A DNA stretch of 16,103 nt from Flavobacteriales bacterium (GTDB taxonomy: Bacteria; Bacteroidota; Bacteroidia; Flavobacteriales; Flavobacteriaceae): contig NSHO01000024.1 of NCBI GenBank assembly GCA_002737105.1, forward strand, positions 1 through 16,103, given 5' to 3'. The notes below the pieces were generated by a model. It was given only the letters and a program-made list of their open reading frames with translations. It was not told the origin of the DNA and ran no database searches. This document shows, in pieces, positions 1-7,028 of this stretch (positions are counted from its first letter, which is position 1; the number at the start of each line of letters is the position of its first letter). Made by a program: the position numbers and the translations under genes.

Positions 1-594
1 AATAGCGAATTAATTGAACAATTTTCTTACGGAACTGATTTTCAACTTTCAAATCGTTTTGGAAAAATATCTGGGCAAATGCAATACCGAAAACTTTTTG
101 AGAACAACCGTTTTCTAAATTTAAGAGCGTTTGCTGGTGTTTTCACGCACAACGATACCTCCAACGATTTTTTTAGCTTTGGAATTGATAGACCTTCCGA
201 TTATTTATTTGACTATGCCTTAATTGGACGTAGTGAAAGCACTGGCTTGTTTAGTCGCCAATTTGTAAATGCAGAAGGTGCTTTTAAATCTAAATTTACT
301 ACTCGTTATGCCAACCAATACATTTTGGCAATTAATGCAGGTTTTACCATTTACGATTGGATTGAAATGTACGGCGATGTCGGAACGTTTAAAAACGAAG
401 GATACAAGCCGCAATATGTTTACGATAGTGGGTTGCGACTAAATTTAGTACAAGACTATTTTGAATTATATTTACCTATTTATTCCTCAAACGGTTTTGA
501 ACTTAACGACAAAAACTATGGTGAACGCATTCGATTTATTGTTACTTTAAGTCCAAAAACGTTAACTTCTTTATTTACCAGAAGATGGTTTTAA
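1..594 (+). CDS. C-terminal part of a probable M1-type metallopeptidase (gluzincin) with barrel-like tail, partial at 5' end
   Basis: The reading frame is open from base 1 (first codons read NSELIEQFSYG) and stops at 594, so this is the last 197 residues of a longer protein that begins upstream. A methionine at base 79 is only internal. The visible part alternates aromatic and polar residues, like strands of an outer-membrane or surface barrel (for example QYILAINAGF and YFELYLPIYSS), and ends in SPKTLTSLFTRRWF. From memory, large flavobacterial proteins annotated as M1-family metallopeptidases end in a very similar way, with a catalytic HExxH domain far upstream that lies outside this window. 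No catalytic residue can be seen here, so the family call rests on the tail alone. It could instead be another large outer-membrane protein. A weak inverted repeat (TACTAAA/TTTAGTA, 611-629) follows the stop and might be a poor terminator. Confidence 0.6.
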   Translation, partial: NSELIEQFSYGTDFQLSNRFGKISGQMQYRKLFENNRFLNLRAFAGVFTHNDTSNDFFSFGIDRPSDYLFDYALIGRSESTGLFSRQFVNAEGAFKSKFTTRYANQYILAINAGFTIYDWIEMYGDVGTFKNEGYKPQYVYDSGLRLNLVQDYFELYLPIYSSNGFELNDKNYGERIRFIVTLSPKTLTSLFTRRWF

Positions 595-768
595 AATTAT
601 TTGATTTTCATACTAAATCTAGTTTAGTACTTTGCAATTTATATGCATTATTCGTAAATATAAGTTACTATTTCGAAATTAAAATACGTTTTTTACAGCC
701 AAACATCAATATTTTTATTCATTATTCATAAAAATATCTAATCCGCTTACATGTTTCGTTTTTTTGTT

Positions 769-776
769 TAAATTTG
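769..776 (+). promoter_or_regulatory. Candidate Bacteroidota -7 promoter box for the E1 gene
   Basis: TAAATTTG matches the Bacteroidota -7 consensus TAnnTTTG exactly and lies 20 bases before the ATG at 797. No convincing TTTG -33 element sits about 19 bases upstream, so the site is plausible rather than strong. Confidence 0.35.
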
Positions 777-796
777 TAACATAGCAATACATTATT

Positions 797-3199
797 ATGA
801 TCAAAACTACAACTGCAGCAGTATTATCTTTCGAAGATTTCAAAAAAGAAGTTTTAAATGATTTCAAAATAGCTTCCGTTAGCCGTGAATGCAGTCTTTT
901 GGGACGAAAAGAAGTACTAACTGGAAAAGCTAAGTTTGGTATTTTTGGAGATGGAAAAGAAGTGCCACAATTGGCATTAGCGAAAGCATTTCAAAACGGT
1001 GATTTTCGTTCAGGATATTACCGTGACCAAACCTTTATGATGGCCATTGGCGAATTATCGATTGTTCAGTTTTTCGCAGGATTATATGGGCATGCAGATG
1101 TTAATTTTGACCCAATGAGTGCCGGTCGTCAAATGGGTGGGCATTTTGCTACTCATTCTTTAGACGAAAACGGAAATTGGAAAAACTTAACCCAACAAAA
1201 AAATTCAAGTGCCGACATCTCTCCTACTGCTGGGCAAATGCCTCGTTTATTAGGTTTGGCACAAGCATCAAAAATATACAGAAATGTTACAGAAATTCCT
1301 GCTGAAAATAATTTTTCAGTACAAGGAAATGAAGTGGCTTGGGGAACAATTGGAAACGCTTCTACTTCAGAAGGTTTGTTTTTTGAAACCATAAATGCTG
1401 CAGGTGTATTGCAAGTGCCAATGGTAATGAGTGTTTGGGATGACGAATACGGAATTTCAGTTCACGCCAAATACCAAACTACAAAAGAAAATATCTCTGA
1501 AATATTAAAAGGTTTACAGCGCGACGAAGAAAATAAAGGATACGAAATTTTCCGAGTTAGAGGTTGGGATTATCCTGCGTTAGTTGACACCTATCAAAAA
1601 GCAGCCGAAGTTGCAAGAACAGAACATGTTCCAGTTTTAATTCACGTTAACGAATTAACACAACCACAAGGGCATTCTACTTCAGGTTCACACGAGCGTT
1701 ACAAAAACGCAGAAAGATTGGCTTGGGAAGCAGAATTTGACTGTGTGGCACAAATGAAAAAATGGATGATTGCAAACAATATTGCTTCTTCAGAAGAATT
1801 AGACGATATTGAATCTGCCTCTAAAAAAGAAGTTTTAGTTGGAAAAAAAGAAGCTTGGGCAAATTACTTATCCGCAATTAAAGAAGACCAAACAGCAACA
1901 GTTACCATTCTAAATCAAGTTGCACAAAACTCTGAAAATAAAGTTTTCATTGAAAAATATGCGACTGATATTGCTGCCATAAAAGAACCAATTAGAAAAG
2001 ATTTATTAGTCGTAGCTAGAAAAGTTTTAAGAATGCTTTCTGGCGACAACAGAGCCACTTTAGCCACTTGGATTTCTAATTTCATTGCTAGAATTCAACC
2101 AAAATACAGTTCGCATTTATATTCAGAATCGAAACAAAATATCGCTTCAACTACTGAAGTAAAACCAGTTTATGATGAAACAGCTGAAGAAGTAGATGCA
2201 CGTTTAATTTTAAGAGACAACTTCGATAAAATTTTCGCAACTTATCCAGAAACTTTAATTTTTGGAGAAGATTCAGGAAATATTGGCGATGTAAACCAAG
2301 GTTTAGAAGGCATGCAAGAAAAATACGGAGAAATGCGTGTTTCAGATGCAGGAATTCGTGAGGCGACTATTTTAGGTCAAGGTATCGGAATGGCTATGCG
2401 TGGTTTACGTCCGATTGCGGAAATTCAGTATTTAGATTATTTGCTATACGCCATTCAGATTATGAGTGACGATTTGGCTACTTTACAGTACAGAACACAT
2501 GGTCGTCAAAAAGCACCATTAATTATCAGAACTCGTGGACACCGTTTAGAAGGTATTTGGCATTCAGGTTCACCAATGGGAATGATTATTAACGCCATTC
2601 GTGGAATCCATGTTTTAGTTCCAAGAAATATGACCAAAGCCGCAGGATTTTATAATACCTTAATGAAAACAGACGAACCTGCTTTAGTGATTGAATGTTT
2701 AAATGGCTACCGTTTAAAAGAAAAAATGCCAACCAACTTAGGCGAATTTCAAACGCCAATTGGTGTGGTAGAAACCATTAAAGAAGGAAAAGATATTACG
2801 TTAGTTTCATACGGCTCTACTTTAAGAATTTTAGAACAAGCCGCAAAAGAATTATTAGAAACCGGAATTGATGCTGAAATTATTGACATTCAAAGTCTAT
2901 TACCTTTTGATATTTCGCACGATATAGTAAAATCAGTAGCAAAAACAAACCGTTTATTAGTAATTGATGAAGACGTTCCTGGTGGAGCCAGTGCTTTTAT
3001 TTTACAAGAAATTATCGAAAATCAAAACGCGTACCAATATTTAGATAGCGCACCGCAAACCTTAACCGCTAAGGCACACCGCCCAAGTTATGGAACCGAT
3101 GGTGATTATTTTTCTAAACCAAGTGCCGAAGATATTTTTGAAAAAGTGTACGAAATGATGCATGAATCAAATCCAAGTAAGTTTCCAAAGTTATATTAA
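797..3199 (+). CDS. Fused E1 alpha/beta subunit of a thiamine-diphosphate 2-oxoacid dehydrogenase (probably branched-chain type)
   Basis: This 800-residue cytoplasmic enzyme joins the E1 alpha and E1 beta chains in one polypeptide. E1 decarboxylates a 2-oxoacid (branched-chain or pyruvate-like) and passes the acyl group to the lipoyl arm of E2. Residues about 30-350 are the alpha-like half: the cofactor-binding stretch is IGNASTSEG (185-193) followed by DDEYGIS (215-221), and the GHSTSGSHERYK loop is at about 292-303. Residues about 460-800 are the beta-like half, with GEDSGNIGDVNQG near 490-502 and RPIAEIQYLDY near 538-548. A helical linker of roughly 110 residues joins them, longer than in typical fusions. 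The usual GDG...NN magnesium motif reads GNA...DD here (see findings). The ATG at 797 is preceded by a -7 box. No E2 or E3 gene is adjacent, so the substrate cannot be assigned from context. Confidence 0.8.
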   Translation: MIKTTTAAVLSFEDFKKEVLNDFKIASVSRECSLLGRKEVLTGKAKFGIFGDGKEVPQLALAKAFQNGDFRSGYYRDQTFMMAIGELSIVQFFAGLYGHADVNFDPMSAGRQMGGHFATHSLDENGNWKNLTQQKNSSADISPTAGQMPRLLGLAQASKIYRNVTEIPAENNFSVQGNEVAWGTIGNASTSEGLFFETINAAGVLQVPMVMSVWDDEYGISVHAKYQTTKENISEILKGLQRDEENKGYEIFRVRGWDYPALVDTYQKAAEVARTEHVPVLIHVNELTQPQGHSTSGSHERYKNAERLAWEAEFDCVAQMKKWMIANNIASSEELDDIESASKKEVLVGKKEAWANYLSAIKEDQTATVTILNQVAQNSENKVFIEKYATDIAAIKEPIRKDLLVVARKVLRMLSGDNRATLATWISNFIARIQPKYSSHLYSESKQNIASTTEVKPVYDETAEEVDARLILRDNFDKIFATYPETLIFGEDSGNIGDVNQGLEGMQEKYGEMRVSDAGIREATILGQGIGMAMRGLRPIAEIQYLDYLLYAIQIMSDDLATLQYRTHGRQKAPLIIRTRGHRLEGIWHSGSPMGMIINAIRGIHVLVPRNMTKAAGFYNTLMKTDEPALVIECLNGYRLKEKMPTNLGEFQTPIGVVETIKEGKDITLVSYGSTLRILEQAAKELLETGIDAEIIDIQSLLPFDISHDIVKSVAKTNRLLVIDEDVPGGASAFILQEIIENQNAYQYLDSAPQTLTAKAHRPSYGTDGDYFSKPSAEDIFEKVYEMMHESNPSKFPKLY

Positions 3200-3299
3200 T
3201 TAAAACAATAATCATTCTTATATTCCCTTACATTCCTTATTTGGTCAAAAATAAACCATCTACGAAATTTATGATAAAATAAGTTTTAAATAAACCCAA

Positions 3300-4139
3300 A
3301 TGGCAAACACCTACATCGCATACCATTTTACAATTGAACCGCTAGAACTGGGTTCGGAAATATTAATTGCCCAATTAGAAGAAACCGCTTTTGAAAGCTT
3401 TGAAGAAAACGAAAAAGGTATTTCGGCTTATGTGCAAAAAGACGTTTGGTCTGAAAATATTTTAAACGATATTGAAATTCTTTCGAATGAAAATTTCAAA
3501 ATTTCTTACACAACCAATGAAATTGAGCCAGTAAATTGGAACGAAGAATGGGAAAAGAACTTCTCTCCTATTGATGTGGACGGAATTTGCCACGTTCGTG
3601 CGCCCTTTCATACTGCAACTCATGCCAAATATGAAATTGTAATTGAGCCAAAAATGAGTTTTGGAACAGGTCATCACGAAACGACTCACATGATGATTCA
3701 GCATATTTTAGAATTAGAGGTTACCAACAAAAAAACAATAGATATGGGTTGTGGCACTGCTATTTTAGCCATTTTAGCTGAAATGAAAGGCGCACATCCA
3801 ATTGATGCAGTGGATATTGACAATTGGTGTTATTTAAATTCCATTGAAAACGCTGAACGCAACAATTGCAAACATATTTCTGTTTACGAAGGTGATGCGT
3901 CTTGGTTAAATAACGGTCAGAAATACGATGTATTTATTGCGAATATCAACAGAAATATCTTATTAAATGATATGACAACTTATGTAAATTGTATGAATGA
4001 CAATGCTGTTTTATTACTAAGTGGCTTTTATACAGAGGATTTTGAAGCCATCAACGAAAGTTGCGAAAATTTAGGTCTTACTTTTGAATCAAAAAAAGAA
4101 AGAAACAATTGGCTAAGTTTGAAATATAGTAAAAATTAG
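3300..4139 (+). CDS. prmA: Ribosomal protein L11 methyltransferase PrmA
   Basis: PrmA is a cytoplasmic S-adenosylmethionine-dependent enzyme that trimethylates lysines and the N-terminal amine of ribosomal protein L11. The 279 residues compare well with 293 in E. coli. An N-terminal substrate-recognition domain (about 1-90) leads to the family signature FGTGHHETT at 121-129. The SAM-binding glycine motif DMGCGTAILAI follows at 148-158, the acidic ribose-contacting region DAVDID at 169-174, and ANIN at 214-217 in place of the usual NIL-type motif. The gene starts 100 bases after the E1 stop and ends 29 bases before clpS, so prmA and clpS probably form a transcription unit that ends at the terminator after clpS. 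I saw no clear -7 box upstream. Confidence 0.95.
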   Translation: MANTYIAYHFTIEPLELGSEILIAQLEETAFESFEENEKGISAYVQKDVWSENILNDIEILSNENFKISYTTNEIEPVNWNEEWEKNFSPIDVDGICHVRAPFHTATHAKYEIVIEPKMSFGTGHHETTHMMIQHILELEVTNKKTIDMGCGTAILAILAEMKGAHPIDAVDIDNWCYLNSIENAERNNCKHISVYEGDASWLNNGQKYDVFIANINRNILLNDMTTYVNCMNDNAVLLLSGFYTEDFEAINESCENLGLTFESKKERNNWLSLKYSKN

Positions 4140-4168
4140 TAATTTTACATTATGATAAATTATTAGTT

Positions 4169-4444
4169 ATGAGCACATTAACAGAAACACTTGAGGAAGT
4201 ATTAGTTGAGGACGCTATTGGCATTAACCACGAAATTGTTTTATACAACGATGATGTAAACACATTTGACCATGTAATTGAATCTTTAGTGAAAATATGT
4301 GACCACACATGGGAACAAGCGGAACAATGTGCTATTTTAGTTCACTACAAAGGACAATGTACCGTAAAAACTGGAGAATTAACAAAATTAAAACCACAAT
4401 GTGCTTCTCTGCAAGACGCAGGTTTAAGTGCTGAAATTATATAA
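4169..4444 (+). CDS. clpS: ATP-dependent Clp protease adaptor ClpS
   Basis: ClpS binds N-degron substrates (bulky hydrophobic N-terminal residues) and delivers them to the ClpA or ClpC unfoldase. At 91 residues it is slightly shorter than E. coli ClpS (106), with the difference in the disordered N-terminal tail. The fold core is clear: LYNDDVNTFDHVI at 25-37 carries the conserved Asn-Asp-Asp substrate-pocket loop. ILVHYKG (56-62) and VKTGEL (66-71) form the conserved second helix and strand. The gene lies directly after prmA and before a strong hairpin terminator. Confidence 0.95.
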   Translation: MSTLTETLEEVLVEDAIGINHEIVLYNDDVNTFDHVIESLVKICDHTWEQAEQCAILVHYKGQCTVKTGELTKLKPQCASLQDAGLSAEII

Positions 4445-4445
4445 A

Positions 4446-4475
4446 AAAACCGACCATTAGGTCGGTTTTATTTTG
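4446..4475 (+). terminator. Rho-independent terminator after clpS
   Basis: A stem of AAAACCGACC (4446-4455) pairs with GGTCGGTTTT (4460-4469) around an ATTA loop and is followed by a T-rich run. It begins two bases after the clpS stop and closes the prmA-clpS unit. Confidence 0.9.
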
Positions 4476-4482
4476 CTTTGTC

Positions 4483-4503
4483 ATTCTGAACTTGTTTCAG
4501 AAT
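4483..4503. repeat. Small interspersed palindrome (REP-like)
   Basis: ATTCTGAA (4483-4490) and TTCAGAAT (4496-4503) form an 8-bp stem around CTTGT. The surrounding TCATTCTGAACTTGTTTCAG resembles, from memory, short palindromes scattered between genes in many Flavobacteriaceae genomes. Only one copy is present in this window, so repeat status is recalled rather than shown. Confidence 0.45.
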
Positions 4504-4562
4504 CTTTAGTAGTTAATTATAGAATTTGAAATAAATTTAGATTGACAAGAACAACATTTGTT

Positions 4563-4832
4563 TTATGATGTTATTTTTCCAAAAGCGCAGCTTACATAGG
4601 ATTTTGCTTTTGATGTTAACGAATTGGCTTCTCCATCTTCGGGATAACCAATATCAGCTAATGCTTTCTTTACAACGTCTAAAGTATGCGCTTCGGAATA
4701 GTCAAAAGTAACCGAATTATCTTCTGTTTCTACAAGGACATCGGATACGTCATCTAAAGCATTTAATTTTTTGGAAATCGTATTGGCACAACCGCCACAT
4801 TTCAAATTTTGTATATGAACTATAGTTTTCAT
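4563..4832 (-). CDS. Heavy-metal-associated (HMA) domain protein, small metal-binding chaperone type
   Basis: This 89-residue protein is a single HMA domain with the ferredoxin-like pattern of copper chaperones such as CopZ/Atx1. The metal-binding loop is LKCGGCANTI, with Cys12 and Cys15 as the CxxC ligands. It is followed by helix 1 (NTISKKLNAL), the strand VSDVLVETEDNSVTFDY, and IGYPEDGEA at the end of the domain. A C-terminal extension ends in SYVSCAFGKITS with a third cysteine. I recall the same tail in other flavobacterial HMA proteins. There is no signal peptide, so it is cytoplasmic. It lies 75 bases downstream of the DUF6691 gene on the same strand, and that gap contains two palindromic elements, so it may have its own promoter. 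The metal is not determined: copper is the usual partner of this fold. Confidence 0.85.
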   Translation of the reverse strand: MKTIVHIQNLKCGGCANTISKKLNALDDVSDVLVETEDNSVTFDYSEAHTLDVVKKALADIGYPEDGEANSLTSKAKSYVSCAFGKITS

Positions 4833-4846
4833 TGTTTTTTATTTTA

Positions 4847-4876
4847 TATCGTAAATTTACAAAAAGTATAACGATA
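4847..4876 (-). promoter_or_regulatory. Spaced inverted repeat upstream of the HMA gene
   Basis: TATCGT (4847-4852) and ACGATA (4871-4876) are perfect inverted 6-bp arms separated by 18 bases. They begin 15 bases upstream of the HMA start codon, where an operator or core promoter would lie. The arms are short and chance occurrence in AT-rich DNA is possible. Confidence 0.25.
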
Positions 4877-4882
4877 AAAACC

Positions 4883-4894
4883 TGATAAATATCA
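4883..4894. promoter_or_regulatory. Candidate Crp/Fnr-type operator (TGAT-N4-ATCA)
   Basis: TGATAAATATCA is an exact TGAT-N4-ATCA core, the inner part of the Fnr-type consensus TTGAT-N4-ATCAA. It lies 51-62 bases upstream of the HMA start, in the gap between the HMA and DUF6691 genes. No Crp/Fnr regulator gene is in this window. Confidence 0.35.
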
Positions 4895-4907
4895 CTTTAA
4901 CAAAAAA

Positions 4908-5321
4908 TTAATGAGGTAATTTATTTTTTAAAATTCCGTATAAATAAGTTCCTAATAAAGCGCCAATTAATACAACCAAAATAGACAAGACGCCATTTCC
5001 TATTAAAATGAAAATCGGTCCAGGACAACAACCTACCAATCCCCATCCCAATCCAAACATAGTGCCTCCGATAATATATCTTGAAATAGAGAAATCTTTA
5101 TCTTGTATATCAATTTCAGCGCCTTTAAAACCTTGAATTTCTTTTGATTTAATAAATTTAATTCCACAAACGCCTACCAAAATAGCTGTAGCAATAATTC
5201 CATACATGTGAAGACTTTGAAACATGAACATTTCATATATTCTGTACCAAGAAACAGCTTCTGCTTTAGTTAACACAATTCCAAAAACAATACCAACTAT
5301 AAAAAACTTAATCAACTTCAT
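4908..5321 (-). CDS. DUF6691 / YeeE-YedE-like membrane protein (second half of a paired sulfur-compound transporter)
   Basis: This is a 137-residue inner-membrane protein with about four hydrophobic segments. The signature is GLGWGLVGCCPGPIFILIGNG near residues 90-110, where the paired cysteines before Pro are typical of the DUF6691 family. Relatives of YeeE/YedE carry thiosulfate or related sulfur compounds, and in Bacteroidota and Proteobacteria the short YeeE and DUF6691 proteins are usually encoded side by side, apparently making up one transporter. I place the start at the ATG at 5321, which follows the YeeE stop by one base (TAGTATG) and gives tight coupling. A TTG three codons further upstream is less likely. 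The transported substrate is inferred from family only. Confidence 0.8.
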   Translation of the reverse strand: MKLIKFFIVGIVFGIVLTKAEAVSWYRIYEMFMFQSLHMYGIIATAILVGVCGIKFIKSKEIQGFKGAEIDIQDKDFSISRYIIGGTMFGLGWGLVGCCPGPIFILIGNGVLSILVVLIGALLGTYLYGILKNKLPH

Positions 5322-5322
5322 A

Positions 5323-5886
5323 CTATCCAAAAATTAAAGGAATTAAAAAATGGGCAGATAATAATCCACCAATAAAAAAGCCAATCACAGCAATTAATGA
5401 AGGAATTTGAAAATTACTCAATCCCGAAATAGCGTGACCCGATGTACAACCTCCTGCATAAGGTGTCCCAAATCCAATCAAAAATCCACCAAATAACAAA
5501 ACAGAAAATCCTTTTAATGTAAATGCTTTTTCTAAACTAAATATCGCATCAGGACCTAAATTACCATTAGGTGCATCAATATTTAATTGCTGTAAATTTT
5601 CAATTGTTTTCGGATTAATTTGTAAAACATCGGTAGCGTCCATTAAAAAATAAGAAGCTATAAAACCACCAACAACTGCACCCAAGGCAATAGATAAGTT
5701 CCATTTTTGTTCTTTCCAATCAAAATCAAAATATTCGATTTTCTTTTTAGCAAATGTCATGCTACAAATGTTTCTTAAGTTAGACGACATGCCAAATGTT
5801 TTACCAAAATAAGTTAAAACCAACATGATAAGTCCAATTAAAAAACCAGAAATAGCCCAGTGCCAAGTACCTTGAATTACTTCCAT
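5323..5886 (-). CDS. YeeE/YedE family membrane transporter (thiosulfate/sulfur-compound type)
   Basis: This is a 187-residue inner-membrane protein. The family signature is GFGTPYAGGCTSGHAISGLSNF, with GGCTSGH at about residues 145-151. In YeeE proteins this conserved cysteine is part of the path that relays thiosulfate through the membrane. It begins with a hydrophobic helix (WHWAISGFLIGLIMLVLTYFG), then SSNLRNIC, which is also typical. I choose the ATG at 5886, giving MEVIQGTWHW and the normal family length. The frame stays open upstream to a TTG at 5967, but those 27 residues (IAIHEIENKYSNS...) do not look like the family. It is the first gene of the leftward unit with DUF6691. Both may act on sulfur compounds, with the downstream metal-binding protein as a possible partner. 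Confidence 0.82.
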   Translation of the reverse strand: MEVIQGTWHWAISGFLIGLIMLVLTYFGKTFGMSSNLRNICSMTFAKKKIEYFDFDWKEQKWNLSIALGAVVGGFIASYFLMDATDVLQINPKTIENLQQLNIDAPNGNLGPDAIFSLEKAFTLKGFSVLLFGGFLIGFGTPYAGGCTSGHAISGLSNFQIPSLIAVIGFFIGGLLSAHFLIPLIFG

Positions 5887-6034
5887 AATTTGTGAAATAG
5901 TATTTAATGAATTACTATATTTGTTTTCGATTTCATGTATGGCTATTTTATGCAAAAAGATATACAAATGAAATACATTTAGAAACTGCTATTTGCTGTT
6001 TGAATGTTTTAAACCGTTTTCAAAGATACAAAAA

Positions 6035-6523
6035 ATGAATAAATTTAAAATAGAATTTAAGTGGGCAATATACTACACTTTTTTAGGAATTATGTGGTTT
6101 CAACTAGAAAAATATTTAGGTTTTCATGATGAAAATATTGCAAACCATTCTTGGTTTACAAATTTAGTCTTTATTTTAATATTCGGAATTTATATTCTTT
6201 TTTTATTAGATAAGAAAAAAAACTTTTTCAATGGAATAATGTCATGGCAACAAGGCTTGCTTTCTGGAATAATTTTAGCTGTTTTCGCTATGATTTTAAC
6301 ACCCTTTGCTCTATATTTTTCGTTAAAATATGTGAATCCTGATTTTTTTAAAAACATGATAAACTATTCCGTTTCTAAAGGTATGAAACTAGAAAATGCA
6401 CAAGCTATGTTTGACATAACCACTTATATGATTTTTGCAACTTTTGGAACATTATCTTTTGGTATCATATTTGCAGCTGTTGCCGCAGCAATAGTAAAAA
6501 CTAAAAAAATAAAATTATCATGA
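6035..6523 (+). CDS. DUF4199 family integral membrane protein
   Basis: This 162-residue protein of unknown function has four hydrophobic segments, at about residues 7-25, 43-57, 75-95 and 130-155, and a short basic C-terminus (VKTKKIKLS). The opening KIEFKWAIYYT, the DKKKNFFNGIMSWQQGLLSG block in the middle, and the YVNPDFFKNMINYSVSKG stretch are the pattern I associate with DUF4199 proteins of Bacteroidota. The ATG at 6035 gives the family-type start MNKFKIEFKW. The frame extends upstream only to a TTG at 5993. It is divergent from the YeeE unit and overlaps the next gene by four bases (ATGA), so the two are translationally coupled. Confidence 0.75.
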   Translation: MNKFKIEFKWAIYYTFLGIMWFQLEKYLGFHDENIANHSWFTNLVFILIFGIYILFLLDKKKNFFNGIMSWQQGLLSGIILAVFAMILTPFALYFSLKYVNPDFFKNMINYSVSKGMKLENAQAMFDITTYMIFATFGTLSFGIIFAAVAAAIVKTKKIKLS

Positions 6524-6987
6524 AAAAAATAGGTATTTTAACTTTGATTCTTGTATTCTCCATATCATGTGTGAGTACAAAAAACACCATTCAAAATATA
6601 GATGACAATGCTATTGCACCAAAAATTATTTCTGGACATTTTGAATTGGTAGAAACAGCAACAGACATGCAATATGGCTACAGTGAATTTTATCCTATAA
6701 ATTTAGGATTTTCTAGCTATGAAAATAGCAACAATCAAAACGTGAATCGATTTTTCAACAGCTTTACAGGTGCAAATGGAGAAAAAGTAACCTATAAACT
6801 ACTTGAAACTTGTTGTCCATTTCCTAGTAAACGCAATAACATGGGCGCAGGAACTCTAGTTTTGTACGAAATTTATTTAGATGGAAAAACATCAAATAAA
6901 AAAATATACGTGAATACTTTTGAAAAAGGTAAAGTTATGTGTCCAAAAGGTTTTTTAATTAAAAAAACTGGAACTTCTGATAACTAA
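6520..6987 (+). CDS. Putative lipoprotein found beside kdsA, function unknown
   Basis: A 155-residue protein with an N-terminal lipoprotein signal: MKK, a hydrophobic run, then FSISC with the lipid-bearing cysteine at 17. It is therefore probably anchored in the inner or outer membrane facing the periplasm. The mature part carries ETCCPFPSKRNNMGAG in the middle and a later KVMCPKGF, so three further cysteines could form disulfides or bind metal. I recall relatives next to kdsA in Flavobacteriaceae being labelled with the KdsA name by automatic pipelines; nothing here resembles an aldolase. The gene overlaps the DUF4199 gene by four bases and ends 41 bases before kdsA. Confidence 0.7.
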   Translation: MKKIGILTLILVFSISCVSTKNTIQNIDDNAIAPKIISGHFELVETATDMQYGYSEFYPINLGFSSYENSNNQNVNRFFNSFTGANGEKVTYKLLETCCPFPSKRNNMGAGTLVLYEIYLDGKTSNKKIYVNTFEKGKVMCPKGFLIKKTGTSDN

Positions 6988-7001
6988 ACTCCTAACTTTA
7001 T

Positions 7002-7009
7002 TATCTTTG
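7002..7009 (+). promoter_or_regulatory. Candidate Bacteroidota -7 promoter box for kdsA
   Basis: TATCTTTG, followed by CA, is an exact and typical flavobacterial match to TAnnTTTG. It lies 20 bases before the kdsA ATG and 15 bases after the lipoprotein stop, so kdsA probably has its own promoter even though it follows the DUF4199-lipoprotein pair closely. Confidence 0.45.
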
Positions 7010-7028
7010 CACCTTAAAATTCTACAAT

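Noticed and set aside
5887..5967. Longer YeeE start (TTG at 5967)
   Set aside because: The added 27 residues do not resemble the family, and the ATG at 5886 gives the normal length and N-terminus.
5993..6034. Longer DUF4199 start (TTG at 5993)
   Set aside because: The ATG at 6035 gives the expected KFKIEFKW-type N-terminus; the extension is not family-like.
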